From contig JBNJHN010000016.1 in assembly GCA_051748565.1 (NCBI GenBank), forward strand, positions 1 to 34,908: DNA of 34,908 nucleotides, read 5' to 3'. The notes beneath the pieces are model-generated. The model was not told the DNA's origin. It did no database searches and saw only the letters and a list, made by a program, of their open reading frames with translations. The position numbers and the translations under genes were made by a program. Of this stretch, positions 1 through 8,143 are shown piece by piece (the first letter of the stretch is position 1; every line of letters begins with the position of its first letter). Source of the DNA: SKPH01 sp051748565. GTDB taxonomy: Bacteria > Bacillota > Dethiobacteria > DTU022.

Positions 1-178
1 CCTGCAGCTTGATCGTAATGCCCCTCTCCCTCTCCAGGTCCATCTGGTCAAGAACCTGTTCTTTCATCTGGCGGGCGGATAAGGTACCGGTAGCTTCCAA
101 CAACCTGTCGGCCAAAGTAGATTTACCGTGGTCTATATGGGCAATGATACAAAAATTCCTTATATTTTCGGGTTTCAA
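1..178 (-). CDS. lepA: Elongation factor 4 (LepA), N-terminal fragment
   Basis: This is the first 59 codons of a translational GTPase, cut by the window edge. LepA/EF4 binds the ribosome and back-translocates or remodels stalled elongation complexes in the cytoplasm. The reading begins LKPENIRNFCIIAHIDHGKS, so the G1 P-loop AHIDHGKST lies about 13 residues from the start, followed by LADRLLEATGTL and the start of the G2/switch I region (ERERGITIK). The spacing and the RNFCIIAHIDHGKST signature fit LepA better than EF-G, TypA or RF3. A TTG at 178 is the likely start, because GGAGG at 187-191 lies 8 bases upstream and no ATG is near. The remaining ~540 residues lie outside the window. Confidence 0.93.
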   Translation of the reverse strand, partial: MKPENIRNFCIIAHIDHGKSTLADRLLEATGTLSARQMKEQVLDQMDLERERGITIKLQ

Positions 179-260
179 TAGTTAAACCTCCGTATAAATT
201 CAAACATACCTTTAGGATTATACCACATGTTTTATGGAGTTTAAGAAAGTAATTTCGAAG

Positions 261-272
261 CAGGGGGACGGA
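261..272 (-). repeat. CCGTCCCCCTG short repeat, copy 1
   Basis: CAGGGGGACGGA here is the reverse complement of the core shared with copies at 32167-32180 and 33624-33637. It lies in the lepA-fprA intergenic region beside decayed coding-like sequence. Repeats of this kind are typical of REP-like elements mobilised by Y1 transposases, but no transposase is present in the window. Confidence 0.5.
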
Positions 273-273
273 G

Positions 274-578
274 TTACTGCTTCACCCATCCCACAGCCTG
301 ATGGGACAGCAGGGAATTGGCAGAGCTATCGAGCTGAACGATAAGCAACGGCAAAAATTTTTTCAGCTGTTTTTCATCACCTCTAAAGGCGTTTACGCAC
401 AACTTCCAACCGGTTCTTTAAGATCCTGAGCTGCGGTTTCCATCGTTTCCCAACCCAGTTACATTATTAAACTTCACTTTGCCTTTTCACTGCCTTGACT
501 TGCAATTGCCCAGTTCTCCTTGATACTTCCGATTTCCCATACAGACTTACACCTTCTTGTGTGTTGTTTCTTAGCCAT
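274..578 (-). pseudogene. Possible decayed gene remnant between lepA and fprA
   Basis: This ~500-base gap has no intact gene. On the minus strand it holds three coding-like pieces in three different frames: a 34-codon piece starting MAKKQHTRRCKSVWEIG (578-474), a middle piece reading WKPQLRILKNRLEVVRKRL that ends at a TAG at 383-385, and a final piece ending SANSLLSHQAVGWVKQ before a TAA at 274-276. The pieces are collinear and hydrophilic, as expected of one small gene broken by two frameshifts. I do not recognise the family. It could also be chance, since each piece is short. Confidence 0.3.
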
Positions 579-614
579 GATGATATTAATGATTAAGCAA
601 ATACAAAAACTTAA

Positions 615-623
615 TGTTATAAT
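615..623 (+). promoter_or_regulatory. Extended -10 promoter of fprA
   Basis: TGTTATAAT matches the extended -10 consensus TGnTATAAT exactly. No good -35 hexamer lies 16-18 bases upstream, which is usual for extended -10 promoters. Transcription would start near 630, giving a leader of about 54 bases before fprA. No clear operator is visible. Confidence 0.55.
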
Positions 624-683
624 CAAGTTGTAAAGCTGTTCTTTAAATGTTCTGCTAATATTTATAGCAAGGAGGAGTCGGAA

Positions 684-1886
684 ATGCCTGCCGTTGCCAT
701 TCAACCTGATATTTTCTGGGTAGGAGTCAATGATCACACAACTAACCTTTTTGAAGGATTGTGGCCGATTACCCTGGAAGGCGTATCTTATAACTCTTAT
801 TTTATTAAAGCCGAAAAAAAAGTAATCATTGACCTGGCCAAATCGATTAAGGTCGAAGAGTACATAGACCGTATCAATGAAATTTCCGAGATATCCGGCA
901 TCGATTATATCGTCCTTAACCACATGGAACCGGATCATACCAGTATTTTAAAGGTAATAAGAGCGCTGGCTCCTCAAGCAGAAATTCTCTGTTCGGCAAA
1001 AGCCGCTCCCATGGTAAATAACTTCTATGGAATAACTGAAAAGATCCGGGTAGTATCAGACGGAGAGGAACTCGATCTGGGCGGGAAAAAATTGAAATTC
1101 TTTATGACACCCTTTATACACTGGCCGGAAACCATGATGACCTATGAAACCGACTCTCAAATACTCTTTTCCTGTGACGGTTTCGGAGGATATGGAGCAC
1201 TAAGGGGTGACATATTTGATGATGAATATGTCGATCTGGACTTTTACGAAAAAGAAGCGCTACGTTATTACTCTAATATCGTTGCTTCATTCAGTGCCCA
1301 GGTTCTCAGGGCCATAACTCGGCTGAGTGAAATTCCCATATCTGTAATCGCTCCTTCTCACGGCCTGGTCTGGCGAAAACACCCGGAAAAGATAATCAGG
1401 TTATATAAAAAATGGGCCGAATATGGCAGTAATTATGGAGATCCGGCGGTGACAGTAATATACGGCTCTATGTATGGAAATACCGGAGCGATGATGGATG
1501 CAGTAGCCCAGGGTTTATCCAGTACCGGCATTCCTGTTGAAATGTTTAATGTTAGCAGAACACACAGCAGCTATATTCTCCCCTACCTGTGGTCAAGAAA
1601 AGGCGTGGTCGTTGGTGCACCAACTTATGAAAGCCGCCTGTTTCCTCCTGCTGCACATCTCCTGGACCTGGCTGAGCGAAAAGGAGTCAAACACAAAAAA
1701 CTCGGCTACTTTGGGAGCTACGGATGGGCGGGAGGCGCCCGCCGTGAACTGGATAAATGGGTTGACTCTTTAAAGTGGGAACTGGTCGATTCTTTTGATT
1801 TTCCCGGAGGACCGACACTGCAAGATTACAGAAAAGGTGAAGCTTTTGGAAAAAGGTTCGGTGAAATTATTTTAAATGGCAAATAA
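684..1886 (+). CDS. fprA: Flavodiiron protein (A-type flavoprotein, FprA/ROO family)
   Basis: A 400-residue cytoplasmic enzyme that reduces O2 to water and/or NO to N2O, protecting anaerobes from oxygen and nitrosative stress; electrons usually come from rubredoxin or coenzyme F420. The N-terminal metallo-beta-lactamase-like domain (about 1-250) has the full set of diiron ligands: H80, E82 and D84 in NHMEPDHT, H146 in FIHWPET, D165 in SCDGFGG and H226 in PSHGLVW. The C-terminal flavodoxin domain (about 255-395) starts with the FMN phosphate loop GSMYGNTG. There is no extra rubredoxin or flavin-reductase domain, so it is a class A protein of standard length. AAGGAGGA ends 7 bases before the ATG. 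It appears monocistronic behind an extended -10 promoter. O2 versus NO preference cannot be read from the sequence. Confidence 0.96.
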   Translation: MPAVAIQPDIFWVGVNDHTTNLFEGLWPITLEGVSYNSYFIKAEKKVIIDLAKSIKVEEYIDRINEISEISGIDYIVLNHMEPDHTSILKVIRALAPQAEILCSAKAAPMVNNFYGITEKIRVVSDGEELDLGGKKLKFFMTPFIHWPETMMTYETDSQILFSCDGFGGYGALRGDIFDDEYVDLDFYEKEALRYYSNIVASFSAQVLRAITRLSEIPISVIAPSHGLVWRKHPEKIIRLYKKWAEYGSNYGDPAVTVIYGSMYGNTGAMMDAVAQGLSSTGIPVEMFNVSRTHSSYILPYLWSRKGVVVGAPTYESRLFPPAAHLLDLAERKGVKHKKLGYFGSYGWAGGARRELDKWVDSLKWELVDSFDFPGGPTLQDYRKGEAFGKRFGEIILNGK

Positions 1887-2021
1887 TCCTTTGATCACCA
1901 TTAAAATTCCCACAGCCAGGATTTTCAAATTGAAATTATTTCTATTATAAGTTTTTAATCTTTTTCTTTTTTGCTACACATATATTATAAGCTATATATT
2001 AATTATTCAAGGAGATTTAAA

Positions 2022-2645
2022 ATGCATCACCGGTCACCGGAAGATAATATTTCAGATGCTGTGCTGGATGAACTTATTCACTCGGCACTTCAATCAGGAG
2101 GAGGGGCACTCGATGTTGCCGTCATTCCCCCGGAGATTATTTCAGTCGAAGAAGACCTCGCCAGGATATGCCGGGAGCCCGGCTGCAGTAATTTCGGGCT
2201 TTCTCCGAGCTGCCCACCTCATGTTTCAGGTCCGGAAGGATTTCGGGAATGGCTAAAAAATACAAGCCATGCCTTATTCATTAGGATCAATGTTCCCGCT
2301 GATAGGCTCTATTCCTATCAGCGCCGCGAGATCATGATGCTGCTTCATGAGACCGTTGCTGCTATAGAAAAGAAGGCCCTTCAACTCGGATATCCTGACG
2401 CAAAAGCTTTTGCCGGCGATTCCTGCAAAAATATATTTTGCTATGAGAACCCGGACTGCCGTGTGCTTGCCGGTGACGGAAATTGCCGGAACCCCGAATC
2501 CGCCCGGCCTTCCATGTCCGGCTTCGGTGTCGATGTATCCAAGTTAAAAATAGCAGCAGGATGGGCCGTTTTCGGGGATACCACTGAGAATAATTCTATG
2601 GCAGCTGTTTACGGCCTGGTTCTGCTTCTAAACCATTCCAACTGA
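2022..2645 (+). CDS. DUF2284 predicted metal-binding protein
   Basis: A 207-residue soluble protein of the DUF2284 family (predicted metal-binding proteins, often near redox genes in anaerobes; no reaction established). Two Cys-rich stretches are visible: CREPGCSNFGLSPSCPPH in the N-terminal third, and a C-terminal set with CKNIFCYENPDC and GDGNCRNPE. Such Cys spacing suits an Fe-S cluster or another bound metal. The ATG at 2022 is chosen because AAGGAGA ends 6 bases before it; an in-frame upstream start would add 17 residues read from AT-rich leader. It follows fprA on the same strand after about 135 AT-rich bases, so it probably has its own promoter. The protein ends with a hydrophobic segment (MAAVYGLVLLLN). 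Confidence 0.8.
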   Translation: MHHRSPEDNISDAVLDELIHSALQSGGGALDVAVIPPEIISVEEDLARICREPGCSNFGLSPSCPPHVSGPEGFREWLKNTSHALFIRINVPADRLYSYQRREIMMLLHETVAAIEKKALQLGYPDAKAFAGDSCKNIFCYENPDCRVLAGDGNCRNPESARPSMSGFGVDVSKLKIAAGWAVFGDTTENNSMAAVYGLVLLLNHSN

Positions 2646-2839
2646 CGGAAAAACCAAACCTGATATAAACAATATAGTTCCCCCTTCTCACTTACTCTTT
2701 GGCTGAATCTTCGGCGGATCGGGCTATCGTGGCAACATAAGAAACCGGGTCAGCTAACAGGGAGTCAGCAGGCCATTTTGTGATAAAATGGATCTACCGA
2801 TAAATATAAGCCTAACGGAGAGAAAGTGATCGTATAAAA

Positions 2840-3643
2840 ATGGACTATTGCTTTGATAAACAGTTAAAGGTGGCGCAGGAAGCAGTTCGCGAAGCCGGAA
2901 TGATCGTTTTGGAACAACAGGGAAAGGCTTCCATTTTTAAAAAAGGCCAAATTAACCTGGTTACAGATACAGATCTGGCGGCCCAGGAAGCAATTATTAA
3001 GATCATTCAGGATCATTTCCCTGAAGACAGTATCATAGCTGAAGAACAGGATTTATCGGCAAACAGTGACGATGCTAATCTATGGGTAATAGACCCCCTT
3101 GATGGAACTAACAATTTTGCCCATAAAATTCCCCATTTTTCAATATCCATCGCCTATGCCTCCTCCGGCCGGGTTACAGCAGGGGTTGTTTTTGACCCCG
3201 TACGAAGTGAAATGTTTTCAGCACTGAAGGGTAAAGGAGCTTTTTTGAATGGAGAACCGATCAGCGTTTCCGAAACAGGTTCCCTCCGGGAAGCAATTGT
3301 GGCAACCGGTTTCTACTATGATCGGGGTACAATCATGCGCAAAACACTAGACAGCATTGAAAAACTTTTTGAGGCCAACATCCACGGTATTCGCCGTTTC
3401 GGCAGTGCAGCCCTTGACCTGTGCTGGGTTGCCTGCGGACGTTTTGATGCTTATTTCGAATATACAATTTCATCATGGGATTTCGCCGCCGGCATGCTCA
3501 TTCTTGAGGAAGCAGGAGGCCGCTGCACCAACCAGAAAGGTGGCCGGCTTGATTTAAACAGCAACGGAATTGCCGTTTCAAACGGTAAATTTCACAATGA
3601 ATTTTTAAATATAGTCGGTTGGGATGATAGCGATATCAGCTAA
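2840..3643 (+). CDS. Inositol monophosphatase family phosphatase
   Basis: A 267-residue Mg2+-dependent phosphatase of the IMPase/SuhB fold. Family members hydrolyse inositol-1-phosphate, fructose-1,6-bisphosphate, NADP or 3'-phosphoadenosine 5'-phosphate; the substrate here is not clear. Visible metal-site motifs are the acidic pair in IIAEEQ (E68/E69), motif A WVIDPLDGTNNF (D85, D88) and motif B SSWDFAAGMLILEEAGG (D214). Length and motif spacing are normal, so it should be active. The ATG at 2840 has only a weak, distant purine-rich stretch (GGAGAG about 15 bases away). A GTG at 2826 hits a stop after three codons and is not the start. The next gene begins about 50 bases downstream on the same strand. 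Confidence 0.9.
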   Translation: MDYCFDKQLKVAQEAVREAGMIVLEQQGKASIFKKGQINLVTDTDLAAQEAIIKIIQDHFPEDSIIAEEQDLSANSDDANLWVIDPLDGTNNFAHKIPHFSISIAYASSGRVTAGVVFDPVRSEMFSALKGKGAFLNGEPISVSETGSLREAIVATGFYYDRGTIMRKTLDSIEKLFEANIHGIRRFGSAALDLCWVACGRFDAYFEYTISSWDFAAGMLILEEAGGRCTNQKGGRLDLNSNGIAVSNGKFHNEFLNIVGWDDSDIS

Positions 3644-3695
3644 ATATATAACAAGGTAAACTTAACGGTTTATAAGGTAACCTAATACTTCAGAT

Positions 3696-4853
3696 ATGCT
3701 TAATTATCCATTTGCTTTTATTAAAATCAGGGCACACCTTGTCAGAAGGGTAAACCGGTTTGTCGTTGAGGCTGAAATTGAAGGCCGCAGGGTAGAAGCT
3801 TACCTGGCCAATCCAGGCCGCCTCTGGGAACTCTTTTTGCCGGGCACGGAACTGCTGCTCAGTCCGGCAACCTCAACAAACAAATTACCTTACACTGTGC
3901 TGGCCTGTCGCAAAGAAAACCACTATATCCTGCTCCATACCCACCTTGCCAATAAATTGGTCCGTCATTTGATAGAAACCAGCCGGCTTGAAGCATTTAA
4001 AAATTACCGGGTTATTAAAGAAGAACCGGCCAGCGGCAGGCATCGTTTCGACCTTCTCCTTCAGCATATTAATACCGGTGTAAATTTTTACCTGGAGATA
4101 AAAAGCTGCACCCTATTTTCCGGCCGGGTAGCAATGTTTCCGGATGCTGTAACCACAAGAGGCACGAACCATCTCTACAAGTTAATGGAGCTTTCAACCA
4201 TGGGTGCTAAAACAGGATGTCTTTTTGTAGTGATGAATCCTAAGGTAAAGTATTTTCTCCCCTCGTATCACATCGATTACAATTTCTCCGATGCTTTTCT
4301 GAAAGTCAAAGATTCGGTTCTATTAGAAGCTGTTGCTGTTGGTTTCGACCACAGTTTCACTGAAGTAAACTCGATTAATCCGGTTAAGATTCCCTTCGAT
4401 TTTTTAAATATCGAGCTTCAGGACAGAGGCGCTTACCTGTTATTGATAAAAATCGAAACCAACAAAATGCTGACGATAGGTAGTTTAGGTTCAATGCAAT
4501 TTGAGCAGGGCTATTATGTTTATGTGGGATCGGCAATGGGCACATTAAGTAAAAGGGTTGCCCGTCATACCCGAAAAAGAAAGCAAAAAAGGTGGCACAT
4601 CGATTACCTGGTTGCAGCAGCTGATGCTGTAACCCCTGTGCCAATTATCAGCAGTGATAGCCTGGAATGTGAACTGGCAGATCAACTGCGGGAAATATCC
4701 GGTCAACCTGTCAAAAGTTTCGGCTCATCAGATTGCAGTTGTAAAAGTCACCTCTTTTATTTTACAGACAATCCGCTCCACAACCCCCACTTTATAGATT
4801 TTATCCAGTACTACCGTATCCGGCGGCTCGATAAAAAATTTGATTCGCTTTGA
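3696..4853 (+). CDS. sfsA: SfsA nuclease-like domain fused to DUF123 (GIY-YIG-like) domain
   Basis: A 385-residue two-domain protein. Residues ~10-225 are SfsA, the sugar fermentation stimulation protein family now viewed as a DNA/RNA nuclease-like protein: LVRRVNRFVVEAEIEG, the turn YLANPGRLWELF, and the PD-(D/E)xK-type residues D119 (RHRFDLLL), E134 and K136 (YLEIKSCTL), then FPDAVTTRGTNHLYKL. Residues ~244-375 are a DUF123 domain, distantly related to GIY-YIG nucleases: GAYLLLIKIE, the GYYVYVGSAMGTLSKRVARH core and the basic HTRKRKQKRWHIDYL. Separate genes are more usual, so the fusion suggests joint action on nucleic acid. The ATG at 3696 has little SD sequence. The sugar-fermentation name comes from overexpression phenotypes in E. 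coli and says little about the job here. Confidence 0.88.
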   Translation: MLNYPFAFIKIRAHLVRRVNRFVVEAEIEGRRVEAYLANPGRLWELFLPGTELLLSPATSTNKLPYTVLACRKENHYILLHTHLANKLVRHLIETSRLEAFKNYRVIKEEPASGRHRFDLLLQHINTGVNFYLEIKSCTLFSGRVAMFPDAVTTRGTNHLYKLMELSTMGAKTGCLFVVMNPKVKYFLPSYHIDYNFSDAFLKVKDSVLLEAVAVGFDHSFTEVNSINPVKIPFDFLNIELQDRGAYLLLIKIETNKMLTIGSLGSMQFEQGYYVYVGSAMGTLSKRVARHTRKRKQKRWHIDYLVAAADAVTPVPIISSDSLECELADQLREISGQPVKSFGSSDCSCKSHLFYFTDNPLHNPHFIDFIQYYRIRRLDKKFDSL

Positions 4854-4913
4854 TGGGCCGACAATTCATCATTCGGGATGTGGTATAACAAAAAAGGAGT
4901 ATAGCCCAATCTG

Positions 4914-4946
4914 TAAAAAAAATCTCCCACCTTTCAATGAGAGATT
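4914..4946 (-). terminator. Rho-independent terminator of the LiaFSR-like operon
   Basis: On the minus strand, AATCTCTCA and TGGGAGATT form a 9-bp stem (one G-U pair) around an 8-base loop, followed directly by a run of T. It lies about 35 bases beyond the LiaF-like stop codon and closes the three-gene operon. Confidence 0.85.
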
Positions 4947-4981
4947 AAATGCTGCCTGGTAATTTATAAGAAAATAAGATA

Positions 4982-5500
4982 TTAGGCCTTTTTATTTCGT
5001 TTTATACTTCCCACAATCATCCAGGCCCCTACAACAATTAAAGCAATTATCCACACGTAATTAATCATGTTTAGGTATTCAAACCACTGACCCGAAATAC
5101 TGAGACTGATGATCCCGGCAAGGACTAAAAGTCCTGCTGCAGGATAGACCGGCCAGAATCTTTCTCCATGGTCCTTAGATCTAAACCAGAAGGTATGGAC
5201 CAGGAAAACTGCAAGAAAACTGATGCTTAACCCCAGGAAAAAATAGGCCGGGCTTAGTTGTGCATAACCGGAATAGTCTGAAGCAGCAGTAAAAACTGCA
5301 ATTGATAAAAGCACTGTCCCGGGAATCAGAAACCCTACATTACCATATTCTTTTCTCCCGCCAAGCAAAACATAGGTGGCAATAAATCCCAGGGCAAGCA
5401 GGAATAGAAATGCCTGACCGGGAATTAAACCCAGTTGATTAAGCAGCAGAAAAACTCCTGCAATGATTAAAAGAATCCCGCCTTTATAAGTTTTACTCAT
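4982..5500 (-). CDS. LiaF-like membrane protein (LiaI-LiaF transmembrane region)
   Basis: A 172-residue integral membrane protein and the last gene of the two-component operon. The start MSKTYKGGILLIIAGVFLLL is typical of the LiaI/LiaF-like transmembrane region found in LiaF and DUF5668 proteins. About five or six hydrophobic segments follow, and the C-terminus is short and basic (GSIKRNKKA). LiaF of Bacillus is a negative regulator of the LiaSR cell-envelope stress system and carries an extra soluble C-terminal domain, which is absent here. The ATG at 5500 is chosen because AAGGAG lies about 9 bases upstream; a longer reading upstream has no ribosome site. By context it probably senses, or is controlled by, the adjacent kinase (inference). 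Confidence 0.75.
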   Translation of the reverse strand: MSKTYKGGILLIIAGVFLLLNQLGLIPGQAFLFLLALGFIATYVLLGGRKEYGNVGFLIPGTVLLSIAVFTAASDYSGYAQLSPAYFFLGLSISFLAVFLVHTFWFRSKDHGERFWPVYPAAGLLVLAGIISLSISGQWFEYLNMINYVWIIALIVVGAWMIVGSIKRNKKA

Positions 5501-5622
5501 AACAAACAACTCCTTCGTTTTTCTTAATTTTAGTTCAGAAAAATATGCCTGCCCAGTAACTGCAGTCATTGATTGGTAACTTATTAATGTGACCCGGGTC
5601 ATAATATTAGAGGGGATAGCGA

Positions 5623-6282
5623 TTAGAATAAATTATTTTTGAGAGCAAGAAGAACTGCCTGGGTTCGATCACTCGTACCCAGCTTTCCGTAAATAACACT
5701 AACCTGATTTTTAACCGTTCCTTCACTGAGGAAAAGCCTGGCGGCAATATCGCTGTTGCTGAGGCCTTCAACCATCAAAGCGAGGATTTCTTTTTCCCGC
5801 CTCGTTAAAGTTTCAGTTATAAATCCATTCCTTTGTTCCTCCAAAACAGCTCCTGATCCGGATGCCTTTTCAACAAGCTTGGCCGCAATTTCCGGCTGTA
5901 AAACTATATCGCCACGATAGGTGGCACGGATTACTGCAAGCAGTTTTTCGGAAGGCAGATCTTTCAGCAGGTAGGTTTTGGCTCCCGCTTTTAGTGCCTT
6001 GATTATAAGTTCGTCATCATCAAAAGTTGTTACTACAATGACGCCGGCTGCCACATTCTCGGCAGAAATTAACTTTGTCGCTTCCACACCATCCATCTCC
6101 GGCATGCGGATGTCCATCAAGACAACATCGGGTTTTAACCTGCGGCAAAGTTCCAGCGCTTCATTGCCATTAGCAGCGGTAGCCAGTACTTCCATATCTT
6201 CTTCCAAATCGAGAATAGTCTTAAGCCCTTCTCTCATCAAACGCTGGTCATCGGCTATAACTATTTTAATTTTATCGTTCAT
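5623..6282 (-). CDS. NarL/LuxR-family response regulator (LiaR-like)
   Basis: A 219-residue DNA-binding response regulator. The receiver domain (about 5-120) has the acidic pocket ADDQ near residues 10-12, phospho-acceptor D57 in VVLMDIRMPEMD and the conserved K in YLLKDLP. The C-terminal LuxR-type helix-turn-helix (about 152-215) reads LTRREKEILALMVEGLSNSD and then a recognition helix in SEGTVKNQVSVIYGKLG. The gene starts 2 bases after the kinase stop codon, and its SD GGAGGG lies inside the kinase's last codons, so translation is likely coupled. The pair resembles LiaSR/VraSR and NarXL-type systems. Targets are unknown, though its own operon is a likely one. Confidence 0.93.
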   Translation of the reverse strand: MNDKIKIVIADDQRLMREGLKTILDLEEDMEVLATAANGNEALELCRRLKPDVVLMDIRMPEMDGVEATKLISAENVAAGVIVVTTFDDDELIIKALKAGAKTYLLKDLPSEKLLAVIRATYRGDIVLQPEIAAKLVEKASGSGAVLEEQRNGFITETLTRREKEILALMVEGLSNSDIAARLFLSEGTVKNQVSVIYGKLGTSDRTQAVLLALKNNLF

Positions 6283-6284
6283 AA

Positions 6285-7463
6285 TTAAAGTCCCTCCAGG
6301 GTCAGCCTGACTAAAAACCCACCGGATTTTAGACTATCAAAAGATACATTGGCTCCCAAATCAACAGCACGTTCACGGATCCCCCGCAAACCGTGCCCTT
6401 CAGATAATTCAACATATCCTTTCCCGTCATCCTCAACTTCAAGGAGCAAACCATCTTCATTTCGCTTCAGGCAAACTTTAATCAGGCTCGCTTCACCATG
6501 CCTGACACTGTTCGTTATACTTTCCTGAATTATCCTGTAGAGGGTTGTTTCCAGCGAGGGAGATAAATTATGTATTTCATCAAGTTCAAATTGCATACGA
6601 ATATCACTTCCTGAATAGTCGCGGGCTAAACCTTTAATGGCAGCAGTAAAATCCATCTTATCCAGATCGCCGGGCCGCAAAGCTTTAACAGTCAGGCGCA
6701 CTTCATCAAGTCCTTTGCGAGCCTGTTCCTGGCTTTTACCGATCTCCATTAGAGCTCTTTGAGGATCTTTTTGCAGTAATTTTTTCCCGGCTTCCAGGCT
6801 GACTATTACTGCTGTCAGTGTATGGGCCAGTGTATCATGAAGCTCGCGGGCCAGGCGGGATCGCTCTTCCACTGCTATTAGCTGTTCCCGTTCCTTACTG
6901 ACCTCAATTAATTTATGGTAGGCGTTTTCCACTTCCGCACGAGAACGCTCCAACTGTTCCAGAGCGTTTTCTGCCCGCTCTTTTTCCTCAATCTGCCTGC
7001 GAGCCATGTAACTAAAGGCATAAGCAAAAAAGAAAAACAGACAATTGATCATAACTGCTGCCATATTATCCCAATTAAGTGTTGAACGCCAACTGAATCC
7101 AACTGCACTGACAGCGGGAAATCCGATCAGAGATATAAAAAAAATTCTCTCTCCATTTGGGCGTGGATAGATAAGCAGACTTTCGGCTATCAAGATTACC
7201 AGTAGTATTCCGCCAACCGAAGTGCCGTCCAGAAAAATAAAAGTAAAAACTATGAGCATTTGTAAATAAAGGCTGGGGACACTCAGGGACGGCATTTTTA
7301 CATCAAGATAATTTGAGCGGATACTGTCTGTCGCAAAAACAAAAAAGAAAGGAATCAGGGGGCCGGTGATTATAAATCCACTGTGGCTGAAAACAACCCA
7401 GAGCACGGCGAGATAACCGCCATACTTTGCCAAATTTAAAATGAAAGCAGTTTTTCGATCCAT
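6285..7463 (-). CDS. Sensor histidine kinase, HisKA_3 type (LiaS/NarX-like)
   Basis: A 392-residue membrane sensor kinase, first gene of the operon. The N-terminal ~150 residues hold about five hydrophobic helices with no sizeable external domain. A coiled-coil linker (about 157-200, rich in E, R and K) follows. The dimerisation/phosphotransfer helix EERSRLARELHDTLAHTL carries phospho-acceptor H209. The ATPase domain shows the N box (IIQESITNSVRHG, N318), DDGKG at 345-349 and GHGLRGIRER at 356-365. The absence of an extracellular sensor suits detection of membrane stress, as proposed for intramembrane-sensing kinases. The ATG at 7463 lacks a good SD; the AGGAGG at about 7525-7530 serves a GTG that stops after seven codons. 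That short upstream reading could affect kinase translation. Confidence 0.92.
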   Translation of the reverse strand: MDRKTAFILNLAKYGGYLAVLWVVFSHSGFIITGPLIPFFFVFATDSIRSNYLDVKMPSLSVPSLYLQMLIVFTFIFLDGTSVGGILLVILIAESLLIYPRPNGERIFFISLIGFPAVSAVGFSWRSTLNWDNMAAVMINCLFFFFAYAFSYMARRQIEEKERAENALEQLERSRAEVENAYHKLIEVSKEREQLIAVEERSRLARELHDTLAHTLTAVIVSLEAGKKLLQKDPQRALMEIGKSQEQARKGLDEVRLTVKALRPGDLDKMDFTAAIKGLARDYSGSDIRMQFELDEIHNLSPSLETTLYRIIQESITNSVRHGEASLIKVCLKRNEDGLLLEVEDDGKGYVELSEGHGLRGIRERAVDLGANVSFDSLKSGGFLVRLTLEGL

Positions 7464-7590
7464 AGCAGATAACAGCCCGGGATCATTTGGCTCAACTGGA
7501 AATAATATTGATCACAGGGGCAACCTCCTGAACCATTATAGCACAGCTTCAATATCATGCAGCCAATCCTTGCAACCCTGCTGAAGTGCC

Positions 7591-7619
7591 TTGCAAAAAA
7601 AACTTTTTTATATTATAAT
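7591..7619 (+). promoter_or_regulatory. Sigma-A type promoter of the rhodanese gene
   Basis: TTGCAA (7591-7596) and a perfect TATAAT (7614-7619) are separated by 17 bases, the best sigma-70-like promoter in the window. Transcription should start near 7626, about 33 bases before the ATG, with AGGAGG between. Confidence 0.75.
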
Positions 7620-7658
7620 ATTAAAATATAGCAATGGTTTAAACAGGAGGCGAAATAA

Positions 7659-8123
7659 ATGAAAAAAGCTGCTTTAGCATTATTACTGGGGTGGTTTCTC
7701 CTGATTCTGCTAACATCCTGCAGCACAGTGGATCAGGCAGATCAGCCGACAACCGGAGAAAATGCTATAAACGCTGTTGAAGAGGAAGAAATCAAACAGG
7801 CCGAATATATTAAGCTTACTCCCGAAGAAGCAAAAGATATGATTGATAATAATGATGTAATTATACTGGACGTGCGCACAGAGGAAGAATTCCGCCAGGG
7901 ACATATAGAAGGCGCTATCTTAATCCCCGATTATGAACTTGATGAGCTTGCCGGAGAAAAGCTGCCGGATAAAGATGCCACAATACTTATCTATTGCAGA
8001 TCAGGAAACCGCAGTAAGCTTGCCTCAAATCTCCTGATCGGAATGGGTTACCAGAATGTATACGATTTCGGGGGTATTCTTGACTGGCGTTATGGAGAAG
8101 TTCAGGGCGAGCCAGGCAATTAA
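7659..8123 (+). CDS. Rhodanese-domain lipoprotein
   Basis: A 154-residue lipoprotein anchored to the outer face of the membrane. The signal peptide MKKAALALLLGWFLLILLTS ends in a lipobox with C21 as the lipid-modified residue. A short acidic linker leads to a single rhodanese domain (about 52-150): VIILDVRTEEEFRQGHIEGA, the active-site loop YCRSGNRS with catalytic C113, and DFGGILDWRYG. Rhodaneses move sulfane sulfur, but extracytoplasmic single-domain members have unclear donors and acceptors. Length is typical. A strong promoter and AGGAGG precede it. A small membrane ORF interrupted by UGA follows 20 bases later with its own SD, so the two look like a former or actual operon. Confidence 0.92.
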   Translation: MKKAALALLLGWFLLILLTSCSTVDQADQPTTGENAINAVEEEEIKQAEYIKLTPEEAKDMIDNNDVIILDVRTEEEFRQGHIEGAILIPDYELDELAGEKLPDKDATILIYCRSGNRSKLASNLLIGMGYQNVYDFGGILDWRYGEVQGEPGN

Positions 8124-8143
8124 GTTTGAAAGGGGAGATTTCA

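Noticed and set aside
474..938. 154-codon minus-strand frame across the fprA 5' end
   Set aside because: Most of it is antisense to fprA and it crosses the fprA promoter; only its last 34 codons resemble coding sequence and these are noted as part of a possible remnant.
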